Shown: positions 47,242-55,948, numbered from the stretch's first letter. The stretch: 64,000 bases of DNA from Bacillota bacterium (GCA_040757085.1 JBFLXJ010000017.1:93095-157094), one strand, 5' to 3'. The notes: generated by a model not told the origin, from the sequence alone. Program-made: numbers and translations.

Positions 47242-48726
47242 TCAGCGCTCGTGGGCCTGCCGATCGACGATTTCGCCCGTGTAGGGATGCACGTGTACCA
47301 CGAGGCGATGGGGCGGGTCTCCCATCTTGCAGAGCATGACAACCTCCCACAGGCCCCGCACGAAGGTCACCTGGACGTCCGGAAGCAGGTTGGCCACCGT
47401 AGACGCGTATTCTCCGGTGGCCTTTTGCCAGCCTTCCGCGGTCTTCACGTACCACTGCCCGTTCTCCTGCTTAACGAGGTTTCGGCCCGCGTGAGCATCC
47501 CACCACCGCCCTACTTCAGGGTCCTTCAGGGCCAGGTCGCGGGCCTGGTCGGCGTTTACGAGGATGGCACCCTCGCCGGCGATCTCAATTTCCACACTGG
47601 CGGAGATCTCCGTCGGCTCAAGTTGGGTCCCGCCCTTGGTCTCGGTGGCGGCGGTCCCCTCCGTGCCAGCGGCAGACAGTGGTTGCAGGTAGAACGAGGC
47701 CGTTATCCGGTACTTCCCCGGGGGCAAAGCTTCGGGAGGCTGATCCGGTGTGTCGCCTGGCAGGGATGTCCCCGGGAACACCGTCTTCCAGGCAATGCGC
47801 TGCGTAATGCTGGTTCCCGCCGCCAGGGTGCCGGTGCTCACCGCCGGCAGCCGGACTGGCGAAAGCCCCTCCTCCTCCAGGGTCATGCGCGGTACGGGCG
47901 ATCCGGGATCAACCGGTTCAGCCCGTACGTATATCGCGGGGTCCCCGATGTTCCAACGCGTGAAAGCCAGTTCCCGGGAGGAGCGGTTCTCCGCGCCCGC
48001 CACCACCCCGACCGTCTCCCCTTTGCGGTACAGACTCCTATCCGTATACAGGACCAGCCTGAGATCCCCGGTACTCTTCTCCGTCAGGTTCACGGGGAGG
48101 GAGGGAACCGGGATCCGCTCTGTAAGCTCGAATTTCTCCACCGCCCGGCGGAGGAAGGTGGCCGCCTCGGCCAGGGTGAGATACTGCCGGGGGCGCAGGG
48201 TACCGTCGGGGAATCCCGCGATGAGCCCGCGCTCCACGGCCACGTCTACGAGAGCCCCCTGGAGGTCCGGTACTTCGGCCCAGTCCGCGAACCTGGTGGC
48301 GTGGCGCGGGGATCCCAGGGAGGACAACTTCTCCCGGCCGTACAGGTTGAGGATCTTCATGAACGCTCCAAAGGCGTGCCCCCGGGCTATCCCTTCTTCG
48401 GTACCGAAGGCGCCGGTATAACACCACAGCCAGTAGCGCAAGCTGCCCGTGACGTGGTCGTCCCCCGGCACCGCCCCGAACAGGCGGCACACCATGGAGT
48501 TCCATTCGGTCGGGGTCACGGGAGCATCATAGTTCGGTTCTTCTGCCCCCGCTGGCGCGGGAGCGCGCAGCCCGATCTCCTGGATGAAGCGGACACTCTC
48601 CTGCGCCCAGTGCCCGCCGCCAGCGTCGGGACCATCCGCTCGGCCGAGTTGCGGCCCTGCGATCGCACCCCCGAGCAACACGACGAGCACGGTGAAAACG
48701 GCTAGCTCTCTCAACGGTCTGCCCAT
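47242..48726 (-). CDS. Secreted SLH-domain protein with BsuPI-like domain
   Basis: Predicted 494-residue exported protein. A signal peptide (ELAVFTVLVVLLGGAIA) is followed by SLH-like repeats: GGHWAQESVRFIQEIGL and RGLIAGFPDGTLRPRQYLTL, which anchor proteins to cell-wall polymers. A middle beta domain (LVLYTDRSLYRKGETVGVVA, LPPGKYRITASFYL) resembles the BsuPI intracellular proteinase inhibitor fold. The C-terminus (VTFVRGLWEVVMLCKMGDPP) looks like a PepSY/YpmB-type end with HVHPYTGEIVDR. ATG 48726 is selected to match the signal peptide. Probably a surface protein of unknown role. Confidence 0.78.
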   Translation of the reverse strand: MGRPLRELAVFTVLVVLLGGAIAGPQLGRADGPDAGGGHWAQESVRFIQEIGLRAPAPAGAEEPNYDAPVTPTEWNSMVCRLFGAVPGDDHVTGSLRYWLWCYTGAFGTEEGIARGHAFGAFMKILNLYGREKLSSLGSPRHATRFADWAEVPDLQGALVDVAVERGLIAGFPDGTLRPRQYLTLAEAATFLRRAVEKFELTERIPVPSLPVNLTEKSTGDLRLVLYTDRSLYRKGETVGVVAGAENRSSRELAFTRWNIGDPAIYVRAEPVDPGSPVPRMTLEEEGLSPVRLPAVSTGTLAAGTSITQRIAWKTVFPGTSLPGDTPDQPPEALPPGKYRITASFYLQPLSAAGTEGTAATETKGGTQLEPTEISASVEIEIAGEGAILVNADQARDLALKDPEVGRWWDAHAGRNLVKQENGQWYVKTAEGWQKATGEYASTVANLLPDVQVTFVRGLWEVVMLCKMGDPPHRLVVHVHPYTGEIVDRQAHER

Positions 48727-48947
48727 GTGTGCGGCCACTCCCTCCCTGCGGGCTGTCCCATCAGGCCGGCCCATTGGACTACCTCGGCTGTCCCATCGGG
48801 TGGTGCTCACTACGCCCCACCCACGATAACAGACGGCGGCGGCCTCCGGTGAGTTGCAGCAGACGCACGGCTTCCCCGGTTGATCCGTGACGCCTCTACC
48901 GGTTCCCGCTCGAGGACACGGTCCAGATCGACATCAATCGCCGGTCC
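48727..48947. other. Non-coding lead-in to repeat array
   Basis: No gene recognised. The SLH gene promoter should lie here on the minus strand. Confidence 0.3.
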
Positions 48948-49122
48948 GACCGTGGACTATACGCCACGATGTCGGCGTGGACCGTGGACTATACGCCGCG
49001 ATCCGCGCCCGACCGCGGACTATACGCCATGATGTCGGGGTGGACTGCGGACTATACGCCGCGATCCGCGCCCGACCGTGGACTATACGCCGCGGTCGCG
49101 GGCCCACCGTGGACCCTACGCC
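48948..49122 (+). repeat. Six tandem 31/32-bp repeats with core GGACTATACGCC
   Basis: The core GGACTATACGCC starts at 48954, 48986, 49017, 49049 and 49080, with a degenerate copy (GGACCCTACGCC) at 49111. Spacing alternates 32 and 31 bases, so two units make a 63-base higher-order repeat with two linker types. The average of 31.5 bases equals three helical turns, placing all cores on one DNA face. A 63-base unit is also 21 codons, so a repeat-coding remnant cannot be excluded. Confidence 0.85.
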
Positions 49123-49181
49123 CCGATCACGGTCCGGCGGGGGTGGCGCCGCAACAGCAAGAGTGCTAACCAGACCCGTCG

Positions 49182-49300
49182 GTTGCCCCGGGGCAGAAGC
49201 ACCTCCCCGCGCCCCTGGCCGCTCAGGTTGCCTCGGGGCAGAAACACCTCGCCGCGCCCCCGGCCACTTAGGTTGAGTGGGGGTAGAAGCACCTCAGTAG
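49182..49300. repeat. Three tandem 45-bp repeats
   Basis: GTTG-started units begin at 49182, 49227 and 49272; the first two are close to identical and the third is partial. The unit is exactly 15 codons; on the minus strand it reads LSGRGRGEVFLPRGN-like repeats. No start, ribosome site or family supports a live gene. Confidence 0.75.
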
Positions 49301-49341
49301 AGAGTTGATGAGGTGGATCTTGCCGAAGTCGCCCCCGGTGA

Positions 49342-49455
49342 GGTAGTACCGAGGGCACCCTGCGGGAGGCCGTGTTCAGGGACGGCGGCTGGCGCGACCA
49401 GCACCTCATGGCCGTCCTGGCCGACGAATTCCGCCGGTGCTGTTCCACTTCATGA
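49342..49455 (+). pseudogene. C-terminal fragment of a GNAT acetyltransferase
   Basis: Read from 49342, the frame gives TEGTLREAVFRDGGWRDQHL followed by MAVLADEF, the standard end of RimJ/RimL-type GNAT acetyltransferases. The acetyl-CoA binding part is absent upstream, where the repeat array lies. A decayed remnant. Confidence 0.5.
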
Positions 49456-49497
49456 TGAACTTGACCGGGGTGAACCCACCCGATTGATCGCGAAAGA

Positions 49498-50466
49498 CTA
49501 CCTGCTGGTGTGGACAGCTCTGCTGACCGTCGTGGTCGTGGCAGCATGCGGCCCCGAGCGACTTTCCCCGGGGAGTGCCCGTACGTTGGTTTGGATGCCC
49601 ACCTCTTCAGCAAGAGACTTTGCCATCATCTCAAAGTCTGCCCAGTAGCCAATGGGGTCCCGGAGGTATTGCTCGAGATAGGGGAGGGCACCGGGGAACC
49701 GGCGCCTGTACGTGTCTTGAAGGAGCGCCACGCTTCTCGGATAGGGGTTCAGGCGGTCGAAACTGACCCTAAGGATGCCGGCATCGCGGATGGCTGACAG
49801 GAGGCCTTGCAAGGATTCTCGGCGGTCTCCCACTCCCGGAAGGACCGGTGCCACAAACACCCACACGGGGATACCCTCTTGAACGAGACATTTTGCCGCC
49901 TTCAGCCTTTCCGAAGGCAAAGAAGCGCCCGGTTCGAAAGCTTTCGCGATGTCGTCGTCGAGAAGGGTTATGGTGAAACCGACTGAAAGTCGAGTGCCGG
50001 GACGGTGGTCAATACCGTCGTCATTTCCTCGGGTCCGGGAAGGCTCATCATTTCCTGAGATCCATCTTCTGAAAAGGTCCACATCTCTTGTCACAAGTGC
50101 CGACTTGGTGAGGATTGAGACCCCGGCGTCCGGCAGTTCGCCCAGGATCTCGAGACACCGCCGGGTCAGACCCAGTTCTTGCTCGCACGGCTGGTAGGGA
50201 TCAGTCACGCTGCCGAGCATCACGATCCCCACGGGAGTACGTTTGCGTAAAACCTCCTTAGAGAGTACGTCGGGGATATTCATCTTGGCCTGGACCTTCG
50301 TTCCCCAGGCGTCCGAGACGGGTGAGAAACGCAGGATTACAGGGGCGTAGCAGTAAAGGCAGCCGTGCCGGCACCCGGTGTACGGGTTGAGGCAATACTT
50401 ATGCCCCGGAATGCCCGTCCGGCTTAAGGCGGTCTTGCAGGTTACGGGTTGCACTCCTGCTCTCAC
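49498..50466 (-). CDS. Radical SAM protein of the spore photoproduct lyase-like family
   Basis: Predicted 322-residue radical SAM enzyme. The [4Fe-4S] motif C-x3-C-x2-C is at residues 32-39 (CRHGCLYCYA), preceded by LNPYTG. VMLGSVTDPYQPCEQELGLT and SILTKSALVTRDVDLF are typical of the SplB-related COG1533 group that includes many uncharacterised members. It lacks the conserved extra cysteine context needed to call it true spore photoproduct lyase. GTG 50466 has a poor ribosome site, so the start may be off by a few codons. Confidence 0.8.
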   Translation of the reverse strand: MRAGVQPVTCKTALSRTGIPGHKYCLNPYTGCRHGCLYCYAPVILRFSPVSDAWGTKVQAKMNIPDVLSKEVLRKRTPVGIVMLGSVTDPYQPCEQELGLTRRCLEILGELPDAGVSILTKSALVTRDVDLFRRWISGNDEPSRTRGNDDGIDHRPGTRLSVGFTITLLDDDIAKAFEPGASLPSERLKAAKCLVQEGIPVWVFVAPVLPGVGDRRESLQGLLSAIRDAGILRVSFDRLNPYPRSVALLQDTYRRRFPGALPYLEQYLRDPIGYWADFEMMAKSLAEEVGIQTNVRALPGESRSGPHAATTTTVSRAVHTSR

Positions 50467-50945
50467 TGTGGCGGCTACGACCCCCCGGTTCTTCCTACTC
50501 TACTCCAGGCACGCTGTCAAGCACATGCCTGCGGGCATTTGCCCGTCGTACTGCATGGGGCCTCCGTCCGGTCTGGCCCCACTGCCTGTTTCTTCAGCAA
50601 CTCCCCCATCCCCTGGTGGCCGAGAGCGATAGGAATGCGCCCACCCGGCGGTTGCGGACGCACTCCTCCCCCGGGTTCCGAATTTTGGAATCGGATGGGC
50701 GGCCGGGAGGTTCCAAAACCTGGACGCTCGGGGGTGACCGCGGGGGCGGCAAGCCGGTCGGGTCGTCTGACTGGAGGAGAAGCAGAGGAATATGGCCCCG
50801 GAGATGTGTACAGAGGGGTTATTAGTTCCCCTTATGCTGGAGTCGCATGGATAGTAACCGGAATTGCCTGGCGAGAGTTGCACGCCGGGAGAGCCGGGAG
50901 GATCGGAGTCGGGGCCGGCGGGGCGGTCGGAGGGGGGTGGGTTCC
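50467..50945. other. Intergenic region, no gene recognised
   Basis: G-rich with a few short inverted repeats. Open frames read as random protein. Confidence 0.35.
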
Positions 50946-51188
50946 ATGGTTTGGAACCTCGGAGGGGGGTCCCAGCTTCCAGATTACTGCGACGGCTGCC
51001 GCGGGGACCGTGCCAGGCACTGGTCCCCCGATTGCTGGATACTCAAGTGCTGCGTGGACGAGCGGCGCCTGGAGTTCTGCAGCCAGTACGGAGAGTTCGC
51101 CTGGTTGCGACTGCAGGAATGGGCGGCCAGGCACGAGGACTACGGTCGCGCCCTGGCGCGCCTCAAGGGTATGGTGGAGAGCACCTGA
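50946..51188 (+). CDS. Short DUF3795-like cysteine-rich protein
   Basis: Predicted 80 residues. DYCDGCRGDRARHWSPDCWI, LKCCVDERRLEFCSQ and WAARHEDYGRALARLKGM follow the DUF3795 pattern of paired cysteines that probably bind zinc. Two positions that are usually cysteine are changed (SQYGEFAWLRL instead of SQCxxFPCxRL), and the family's N-terminal CGLxC region is missing. ATG 50946 has a good GGAGGGGGG site, so it may be translated, but it looks like a shortened or decaying member. Confidence 0.5.
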   Translation: MVWNLGGGSQLPDYCDGCRGDRARHWSPDCWILKCCVDERRLEFCSQYGEFAWLRLQEWAARHEDYGRALARLKGMVEST

Positions 51189-51189
51189 A

Positions 51190-51260
51190 ACCTGAAGGCC
51201 CGGGCACCACGTGAAGGCACGGGCCCGAAGCGACCGCCTGAAGGCGCGGACCCGGGTGGG
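51190..51260 (+). repeat. Short degenerate direct repeats
   Basis: TGAAGGC followed by a CGGGC-type string occurs three times at about 20-28-base spacing between the DUF3795-like gene and the methyltransferase gene. Significance unknown. Confidence 0.3.
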
Positions 51261-51280
51261 CGGGTGCCTGAAATGCGTGC

Positions 51281-52294
51281 TCAGGTGGCCACGAGAGTGC
51301 ACCACTCCAGGGTGGTTTCCGCCACCGGGAGGGCGTCGATCCCGAACTCCGGGATCAGCACGCTCCGGGGGGTGGGAAGCGCCCTGGCCCGGCGGACGTT
51401 GACGACCTCCACCCGCCATCCGGATCTTTCGAACAGGTCCAGGGCCTTGTCGCGGAAGAGAAAAGCGTCCAGGCCGTGAGCCTCGATGGCATCCCGGTTG
51501 ACGCGATCCTCCGGCGGGTAGAAACAAGAGATGGCGTAGAACGTGCCGGACGCGATGCGTCTGAGTTCCCGCAGTAGATCACCGGGGTGCTCGATGTTGG
51601 CGAGTCCGGCGAAGGTGGTCAGCGTACTGACGCTGCCGTCCCGGAAAGGGGTGCGCCGGGCGTCGAAGGCGAGCAGGCTCACCCGGTCGTACAGTCCGAC
51701 GAACTCAAGATAGCGACGGTCCCGGCGGAGGACGCGGGGACTGAAGTCACTGGCCACGAGGGGCCGGTCGAGGTGGCGGGCCAGCCTCTCCACCAGGGCG
51801 CATCGCCCCGATGCCAGGTCGACCACCGGGCGGCCGGCCGCAGGCCGACCGTGGTCGGCCAGGCGGTCGCACAGGTACTTCATCTGGCTGTCTACCGCGG
51901 CATTGTACTCATCGGTGTACAGTTTCGGCCCCGCCTGCGCCTCCAGGGCAGCCGCCGCTGCGTAATCGCCCCGCTCCTCAAGGGCCATGGCGCGGATGAA
52001 GCGATCCGCGGCCGCAAGGGTCCCGGGGTCTGAGTTGAGTAGCCGGTCCTCGATGTCGGGGTGGGCGCGCAGGTACCGGCTCAGGCCACTCTCCACCTGC
52101 TCCCAGAGGTCGTGGCGCGTGAGGCCGGGTGTCAGGAAGACCCCGATGCCTTCCCGCACAGGGTATTCGGCCTCGCATCCCGGGCAGCGGATGTCGGCCC
52201 GTTCGATGTGATCTCCCCGTGCTTCCTCGATGGTGAAGCGGAGATCGCGCCGACAGGCAGGGCACTGAAGCATTTCCAGCAGATAGCGGTGCAT
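51281..52294 (-). CDS. SAM-dependent methyltransferase with Trm112-like zinc ribbon
   Basis: Predicted 337-residue class I methyltransferase. The N-terminal zinc ribbon has cysteines at residues 11, 14, 37 and 40 (CPAC, CPGC) with EYPVREGIGVFL, the Trm112/YcaR pattern. The SAM-binding motif is PVVDLASGRCALVERLARHL, then LVASDFSPRVLRR and the acidic FDARRTPFRDGSVSTLTT. Many such proteins act on small molecules or quinone precursors; the substrate here is unknown. ATG 52294 has GGAGG 8 bases upstream, preferred over ATG 52309. Confidence 0.8.
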   Translation of the reverse strand: MHRYLLEMLQCPACRRDLRFTIEEARGDHIERADIRCPGCEAEYPVREGIGVFLTPGLTRHDLWEQVESGLSRYLRAHPDIEDRLLNSDPGTLAAADRFIRAMALEERGDYAAAAALEAQAGPKLYTDEYNAAVDSQMKYLCDRLADHGRPAAGRPVVDLASGRCALVERLARHLDRPLVASDFSPRVLRRDRRYLEFVGLYDRVSLLAFDARRTPFRDGSVSTLTTFAGLANIEHPGDLLRELRRIASGTFYAISCFYPPEDRVNRDAIEAHGLDAFLFRDKALDLFERSGWRVEVVNVRRARALPTPRSVLIPEFGIDALPVAETTLEWCTLVAT

Positions 52295-52457
52295 CGTTTG
52301 GGCCTCCATGGTAGCACCGATGGTCCGGTCCCCCAGGTCCTGGGTTGACGATTCGCGGTACCGACGCTCCGGTCCTGCAGGTGCGACGCCCGAGGGCGGA
52401 GGAATTGGCACCGGGGAGTGGCGAACACCTGGGCAGGGAACGAGGGGGGTGACGGGA

Positions 52458-53576
52458 TTGAGCGGGCAAGAGGTGCGGGCAGCGGTAATGACGGGGCCGG
52501 AGAAACCGATCGAGGTGCGCGGGTTCCCTCCGCCCCGCCTGGAGCCGGGCGGCGTCCTGCTCAGGACGGTGTACAGCGAGGTGTGCGGGACTGACGTGCA
52601 CCTCTACCACGGGCGGCTGGCCGGGGTTCCCTATCCCATAATCCCGGGTCACGTGAGCGTGGGCATCGTGGAGGAGGTTATCCCGCCCGCCGCCGGCCAG
52701 GAGGTGGTCACGCCGGTGGGACGGCCGGTCCGCAGGGGCGACCTGGTCACCTTCCTCGACGTCCACGAGACCTGCGGGCGGTGCTGGACCTGCCTGGTGG
52801 CGAAGGCCGCCACCCGGTGCCCCCAGAGACGGGTGTACGGTATCACGTACTCGGCCACGGAGGGACTCCTGGGGGGATGGAGTGAGAAGATCTATCTTAA
52901 GCCGGGCGTCCTCATCATGCACCTCCCGGAGGGCCTCAGCCCGGAGAAGTTTATCGCGGGGGGATGCGGCCTGCCCACGGGATTCCACGCCGTGGAGCGA
53001 GCGGGCGTCCGCCTGGGCGACACCGTGGTGGTGCAGGGGTCGGGGCCCGTCGGCCTGAGCGCCTGCTTCTTTGCCCGGCTGGCCGGTGCCCGGCGGGTGG
53101 TCGTGATCGGTGCACCGCGACTGCGGCTGGAGATGGCGCTCTCCCTTGGCGCCGACGAGCTGGTTGACCTGGAGGAGTATCCGTCGCCGGAGGCCCGCGT
53201 CGATCGGATCCGCCAGCTGACGGCGGGTAGGGGCGCCGATGTCACCATCGAGGCGTCGGGCGTCCCCAGGGCGGTGGCGGAAGGCATGCGCATGACCCGG
53301 GACGCGGGCACCTACGTCGTGGTGGGCCAGTACACCGACAACGGGCCGGTCGAGATCAACCCCCATCTCGACATCAATCGCAAGCACCTCGACATCCGCG
53401 GGTGCTGGGGCACCGAGTTCACCCACCTGTACCGGGCCACCGACCTGCTGGCGACCAGGGGACGCGATGTCCCCTACGAAGAGGCGATTTCGCACTTCTA
53501 CTCGCTGGAGGAGTGCCAGCAGGCCCTGCTTGACGTCGAACACCTGCGGGTTATCAAGGCCGTCATTAAGCCCTGA
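52458..53576 (+). CDS. Zinc-dependent medium-chain alcohol dehydrogenase
   Basis: Predicted 372-residue MDR-family oxidoreductase. The catalytic zinc region has EVCGTDVHLYHG and PGHVSVGIVEE; the usual GHE is GHV here. Structural zinc cysteines are in ETCGRCWTCLVAKAATRC. The NAD(P)-binding Rossmann fold follows (VVVQGSGPVGLSACFFARLA, RRVVVIGAPRLRLE). Similar enzymes oxidise sugar alcohols or amino alcohols. TTG 52458 follows GAGGGGGG by 9 bases. It diverges from the methyltransferase gene. Confidence 0.88.
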   Translation: MSGQEVRAAVMTGPEKPIEVRGFPPPRLEPGGVLLRTVYSEVCGTDVHLYHGRLAGVPYPIIPGHVSVGIVEEVIPPAAGQEVVTPVGRPVRRGDLVTFLDVHETCGRCWTCLVAKAATRCPQRRVYGITYSATEGLLGGWSEKIYLKPGVLIMHLPEGLSPEKFIAGGCGLPTGFHAVERAGVRLGDTVVVQGSGPVGLSACFFARLAGARRVVVIGAPRLRLEMALSLGADELVDLEEYPSPEARVDRIRQLTAGRGADVTIEASGVPRAVAEGMRMTRDAGTYVVVGQYTDNGPVEINPHLDINRKHLDIRGCWGTEFTHLYRATDLLATRGRDVPYEEAISHFYSLEECQQALLDVEHLRVIKAVIKP

Positions 53577-53645
53577 CTCTGGCGCCGCCAGGCCATGACT
53601 CTGGCGCCGCCAAGCCCAGACCCTGGCGGCACCAGGCCCGTGGCG
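53575..53645 (+). repeat. Tandem ~22-bp CTGGCGCCGCCAGGC-type repeats
   Basis: Three imperfect copies of a unit containing CTCTGGCGCCGCCA just after the dehydrogenase stop. Each unit is partly self-complementary (TGGCGCCGCCA), so it may act as a transcription end. Confidence 0.5.
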
Positions 53646-53715
53646 GCGCATACGTCACCGCCGGGGGTTAACCAGTAGATGGCTGCGTGGGCATGGCATC
53701 CCTCACAGGTCCTCA

Positions 53716-53901
53716 GTGTCGACCTACTCCCACGGCAAAGCTGCCTTGCGCGGGAGCCTCCTCATCGACGACAACGCCGACAACATCCGGTTGTTGTGCC
53801 AGTCCGGCTGGTACGGCATCTTGTTCGACCGCAGCTGGAATCGTGCACTTGAGACGACACACGTAGCCGGCGAACGGGCATTGTCGCCGGGAATCAGCTA
53901 G
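53716..53901 (+). pseudogene. Fragment of a HAD-type 5'-nucleotidase
   Basis: The frame reads SLLIDDNADNIRLLCQSGWY then GILFDRSWNRAL, the C-terminal signature of NT5C-like HAD nucleotidases, where DD is a metal ligand. The N-terminal catalytic DxD part is absent. Confidence 0.55.
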
Positions 53902-54090
53902 GGTGTGCCCAACCTGAGGTGCACGGCTGGTCACCGCCATCATGGGAATCCAGAACGCCCATGCCAGGGGGATGGTCAGCAGGAAGTACCAGGGGTTATA
54001 GGGAGCGTTCCAGTCCAGGGGCGGATTTCTTGCGGGCATATGGGGAAGCGTGAGTGTCTACACGGGAGTATCGTTTGAAGGGGTGGCCGC

Positions 54091-54528
54091 GTGAGCACTC
54101 CGGCGCAGGAAGGCTTCGATTGGTGCTTGCTACTTCTTGTCGCCATGGTTGTCGTGGTGGGGTGGGCGGGGTGGCGCATCATCAGGAACCCGGTTCGTTT
54201 TTGGCCTCAACTCGCCGGCATGCCCGCGCCCGTCTTGCGGGCAATGAGGTCGTTCGGGATCACCTTCCTCGCCATGGCGGGGACGGGGATCGTCCTGCTG
54301 GTTTCCAACGCTGATACGCCGGTCGCACTTGGGCTTGCCATCTCATGCACGCTGATGGTGGGTTCGCTTGTCTGGGTGGGGTTGGTCCACGCGTTCTTGC
54401 CGCCAGGTACGCCGGGGGTGAGCCGGGGAGAGGCAATCTTCACGATGCTGGTGTGTCTTGGGGGGGCCGCGGCGTTCGGCTATCTCGCTTGGATGGTCTG
54501 GATGGGAGCCCTGTGCGGGTTCGAGTGA
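54091..54528 (+). CDS. Small integral membrane protein
   Basis: Predicted 145 residues with about four hydrophobic helices: CLLLLVAMVVVVGWAGW, ITFLAMAGTGIVLLVS, LGLAISCTLMVGSLVWVGLV and TMLVCLGGAAAFGYLAWMV. It is probably a cytoplasmic-membrane protein of unknown function. GTG 54091 follows AAGGGGTGG by 8 bases. No family is recognised. Confidence 0.65.
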   Translation: MSTPAQEGFDWCLLLLVAMVVVVGWAGWRIIRNPVRFWPQLAGMPAPVLRAMRSFGITFLAMAGTGIVLLVSNADTPVALGLAISCTLMVGSLVWVGLVHAFLPPGTPGVSRGEAIFTMLVCLGGAAAFGYLAWMVWMGALCGFE

Positions 54529-54546
54529 CGATGCTCCCGAGGAGCC

Positions 54547-54663
54547 GAGCTGGAACGCTGGGCCGGGGAGGCGGTTGCCAAGGCGGAAAGGACCGGGCTG
54601 GTCAGGGGCTACCCGGACCATGCCTTCAAACCCGGGGACAACGCCACCGGAGCGGAGCCGTGA
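54547..54663 (+). pseudogene. Orphan SLH-domain fragment
   Basis: A frame without start codon reads ELERWAGEAVAKAERTGLVR then GYPDHAFKPGDNATGAEP and a stop. This is one S-layer-homology repeat detached from any gene, a remnant of a larger surface protein. Confidence 0.6.
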
Positions 54664-54691
54664 CCATGTTTGTTCGCTGTCTCGTTCGGGG

Positions 54692-55903
54692 TTAAGCTTG
54701 TGATTCGGGCCTGAGCCGGCCCCAAACCAGGCGGTCGTCGTAGCGCCCGTCGCGGGCGGCGGCCATGCGGCCTCTGGCCTCGACGAAGAAGCCGAGCCCG
54801 TGAAGCACAGGGAACAGCCACTCTTCGTCCGGGTACGTGTCCAGGCGCAGCCGGTTAAGCAGGAGCCAGCGATCCGCCAGGTCCAATGCTGCGTCGAGCA
54901 GGGCCCGTGCCACCACCGGGGCGGGAAAGCCCAGGGCCTCGGCCAGAGGGCTGCCGGGTGGTGGTACCAGCAGGGTGACCTGGGCGCTGTGGGCCATCCG
55001 CGGCGAGCGCTGGGGTGCCAGCCGGACCTCCCCGCAAAGCTCCCCGCGCAAGACAGCGACAAACACGTGCACAGGTACCCCGGGTGGGGTCCCCAGTTTG
55101 TCTGCGATCTCCTTCTCGTCCGGGAGTGGGTCCGCGACGAGCAGGCTGTTGCGGATGAGGCCGGGATCGCGGTACAGGCGCACCAGGCCGCCGGCGTCGC
55201 CGGGCTCCGGCGGCCTCACCTCGAGCCCCTCCGCGTCGCTGACCGCGGCATCCCATGCGACTTTCCCGGGAGCGGGATCACGCCTCGCCGGGAGATCGCC
55301 GGTGCCCCGTCCGTGGGCAACCGGCGGCCGGTCGGGTGTCTCTTCTTCCCGGACGTCACCGCACGTGGCAAGATCGGGACGGATTCGGGCCATGACCACG
55401 GTGTCCGTGTACGTCCCATCCCGGATGGCCATCCGGGCCAGGCGGCCCTCCTCCCGGAATCCGAAGCGGCGGTACAGGCGCAGGGCGGGTTCGTTGTCGG
55501 GGTAGACCGCGAGCTGGATGCGCAGGACCTGCCACTCCCGGTCGGCCGCATCCAGCGCAGCCTCCATCAGCCTCGTCCCGATGCCACGCCCGTGGAAGGC
55601 GGGGTGTACGAACATCCCCAGGCCGGCCACGTGCTGCTGGCGCCCCGTCATGCGCCGCAGGGAGATCATCCCCACGACGGCGTGCGGTGCCTCCTGTCCC
55701 GGATGCCCGGTGGGATGGACCACTTCCGCCACCAGGCTAATGCTACTCTGGGGATCGGCCAGCCACTCGCTCATCCAGCCTACCTGCAGCGATGGCAGCT
55801 GCAGGGTTTGCCTCACCACCTCCGGCTGCCTCAGGATGCCGTGTATGCCGGTGAGATCCTCGCGCCGGAGCGGCCTCACGCGTACTTCCACGTCACGCCC
55901 CAT
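54692..55903 (-). CDS. Protein with two GNAT acetyltransferase domains
   Basis: Predicted 403-residue protein. The N-terminal GNAT domain (1-175) is intact: the acetyl-CoA loop MFVHPAFHGRGIGTRLMEAA, then PALRLYRRFGFREEGRLA. A linker rich in charged residues (about 180-225) leads to a second GNAT-like domain (VRPPEPGDAGGLVRLYRDPG to GLGFFVEARGRMAAARDGRY) whose acetyl-CoA loop is poorly kept, suggesting a binding role. Substrate is unknown. Confidence 0.8.
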   Translation of the reverse strand: MGRDVEVRVRPLRREDLTGIHGILRQPEVVRQTLQLPSLQVGWMSEWLADPQSSISLVAEVVHPTGHPGQEAPHAVVGMISLRRMTGRQQHVAGLGMFVHPAFHGRGIGTRLMEAALDAADREWQVLRIQLAVYPDNEPALRLYRRFGFREEGRLARMAIRDGTYTDTVVMARIRPDLATCGDVREEETPDRPPVAHGRGTGDLPARRDPAPGKVAWDAAVSDAEGLEVRPPEPGDAGGLVRLYRDPGLIRNSLLVADPLPDEKEIADKLGTPPGVPVHVFVAVLRGELCGEVRLAPQRSPRMAHSAQVTLLVPPPGSPLAEALGFPAPVVARALLDAALDLADRWLLLNRLRLDTYPDEEWLFPVLHGLGFFVEARGRMAAARDGRYDDRLVWGRLRPESQA

Positions 55904-55948
55904 GCCCCCTCGCCCCCTTCGTCACCGGGTGAGCTCTAGCCTGTGCGC

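Noticed and set aside
47251-48705. 484-codon plus-strand frame opposite the SLH protein
   Set aside because: Minus strand has signal peptide and SLH repeats; plus frame is a shadow.
48948-49122. CRISPR array
   Set aside because: Units are contiguous with alternating, repeated linkers rather than unique spacers, and no cas gene is in the window.
53902-54039. Minus-strand membrane-like frame (PYNPWYFLLTIPLAWAFWIP)
   Set aside because: No ribosome site, and its second half is the shadow of the HAD fragment on the plus strand. Too weak to call.
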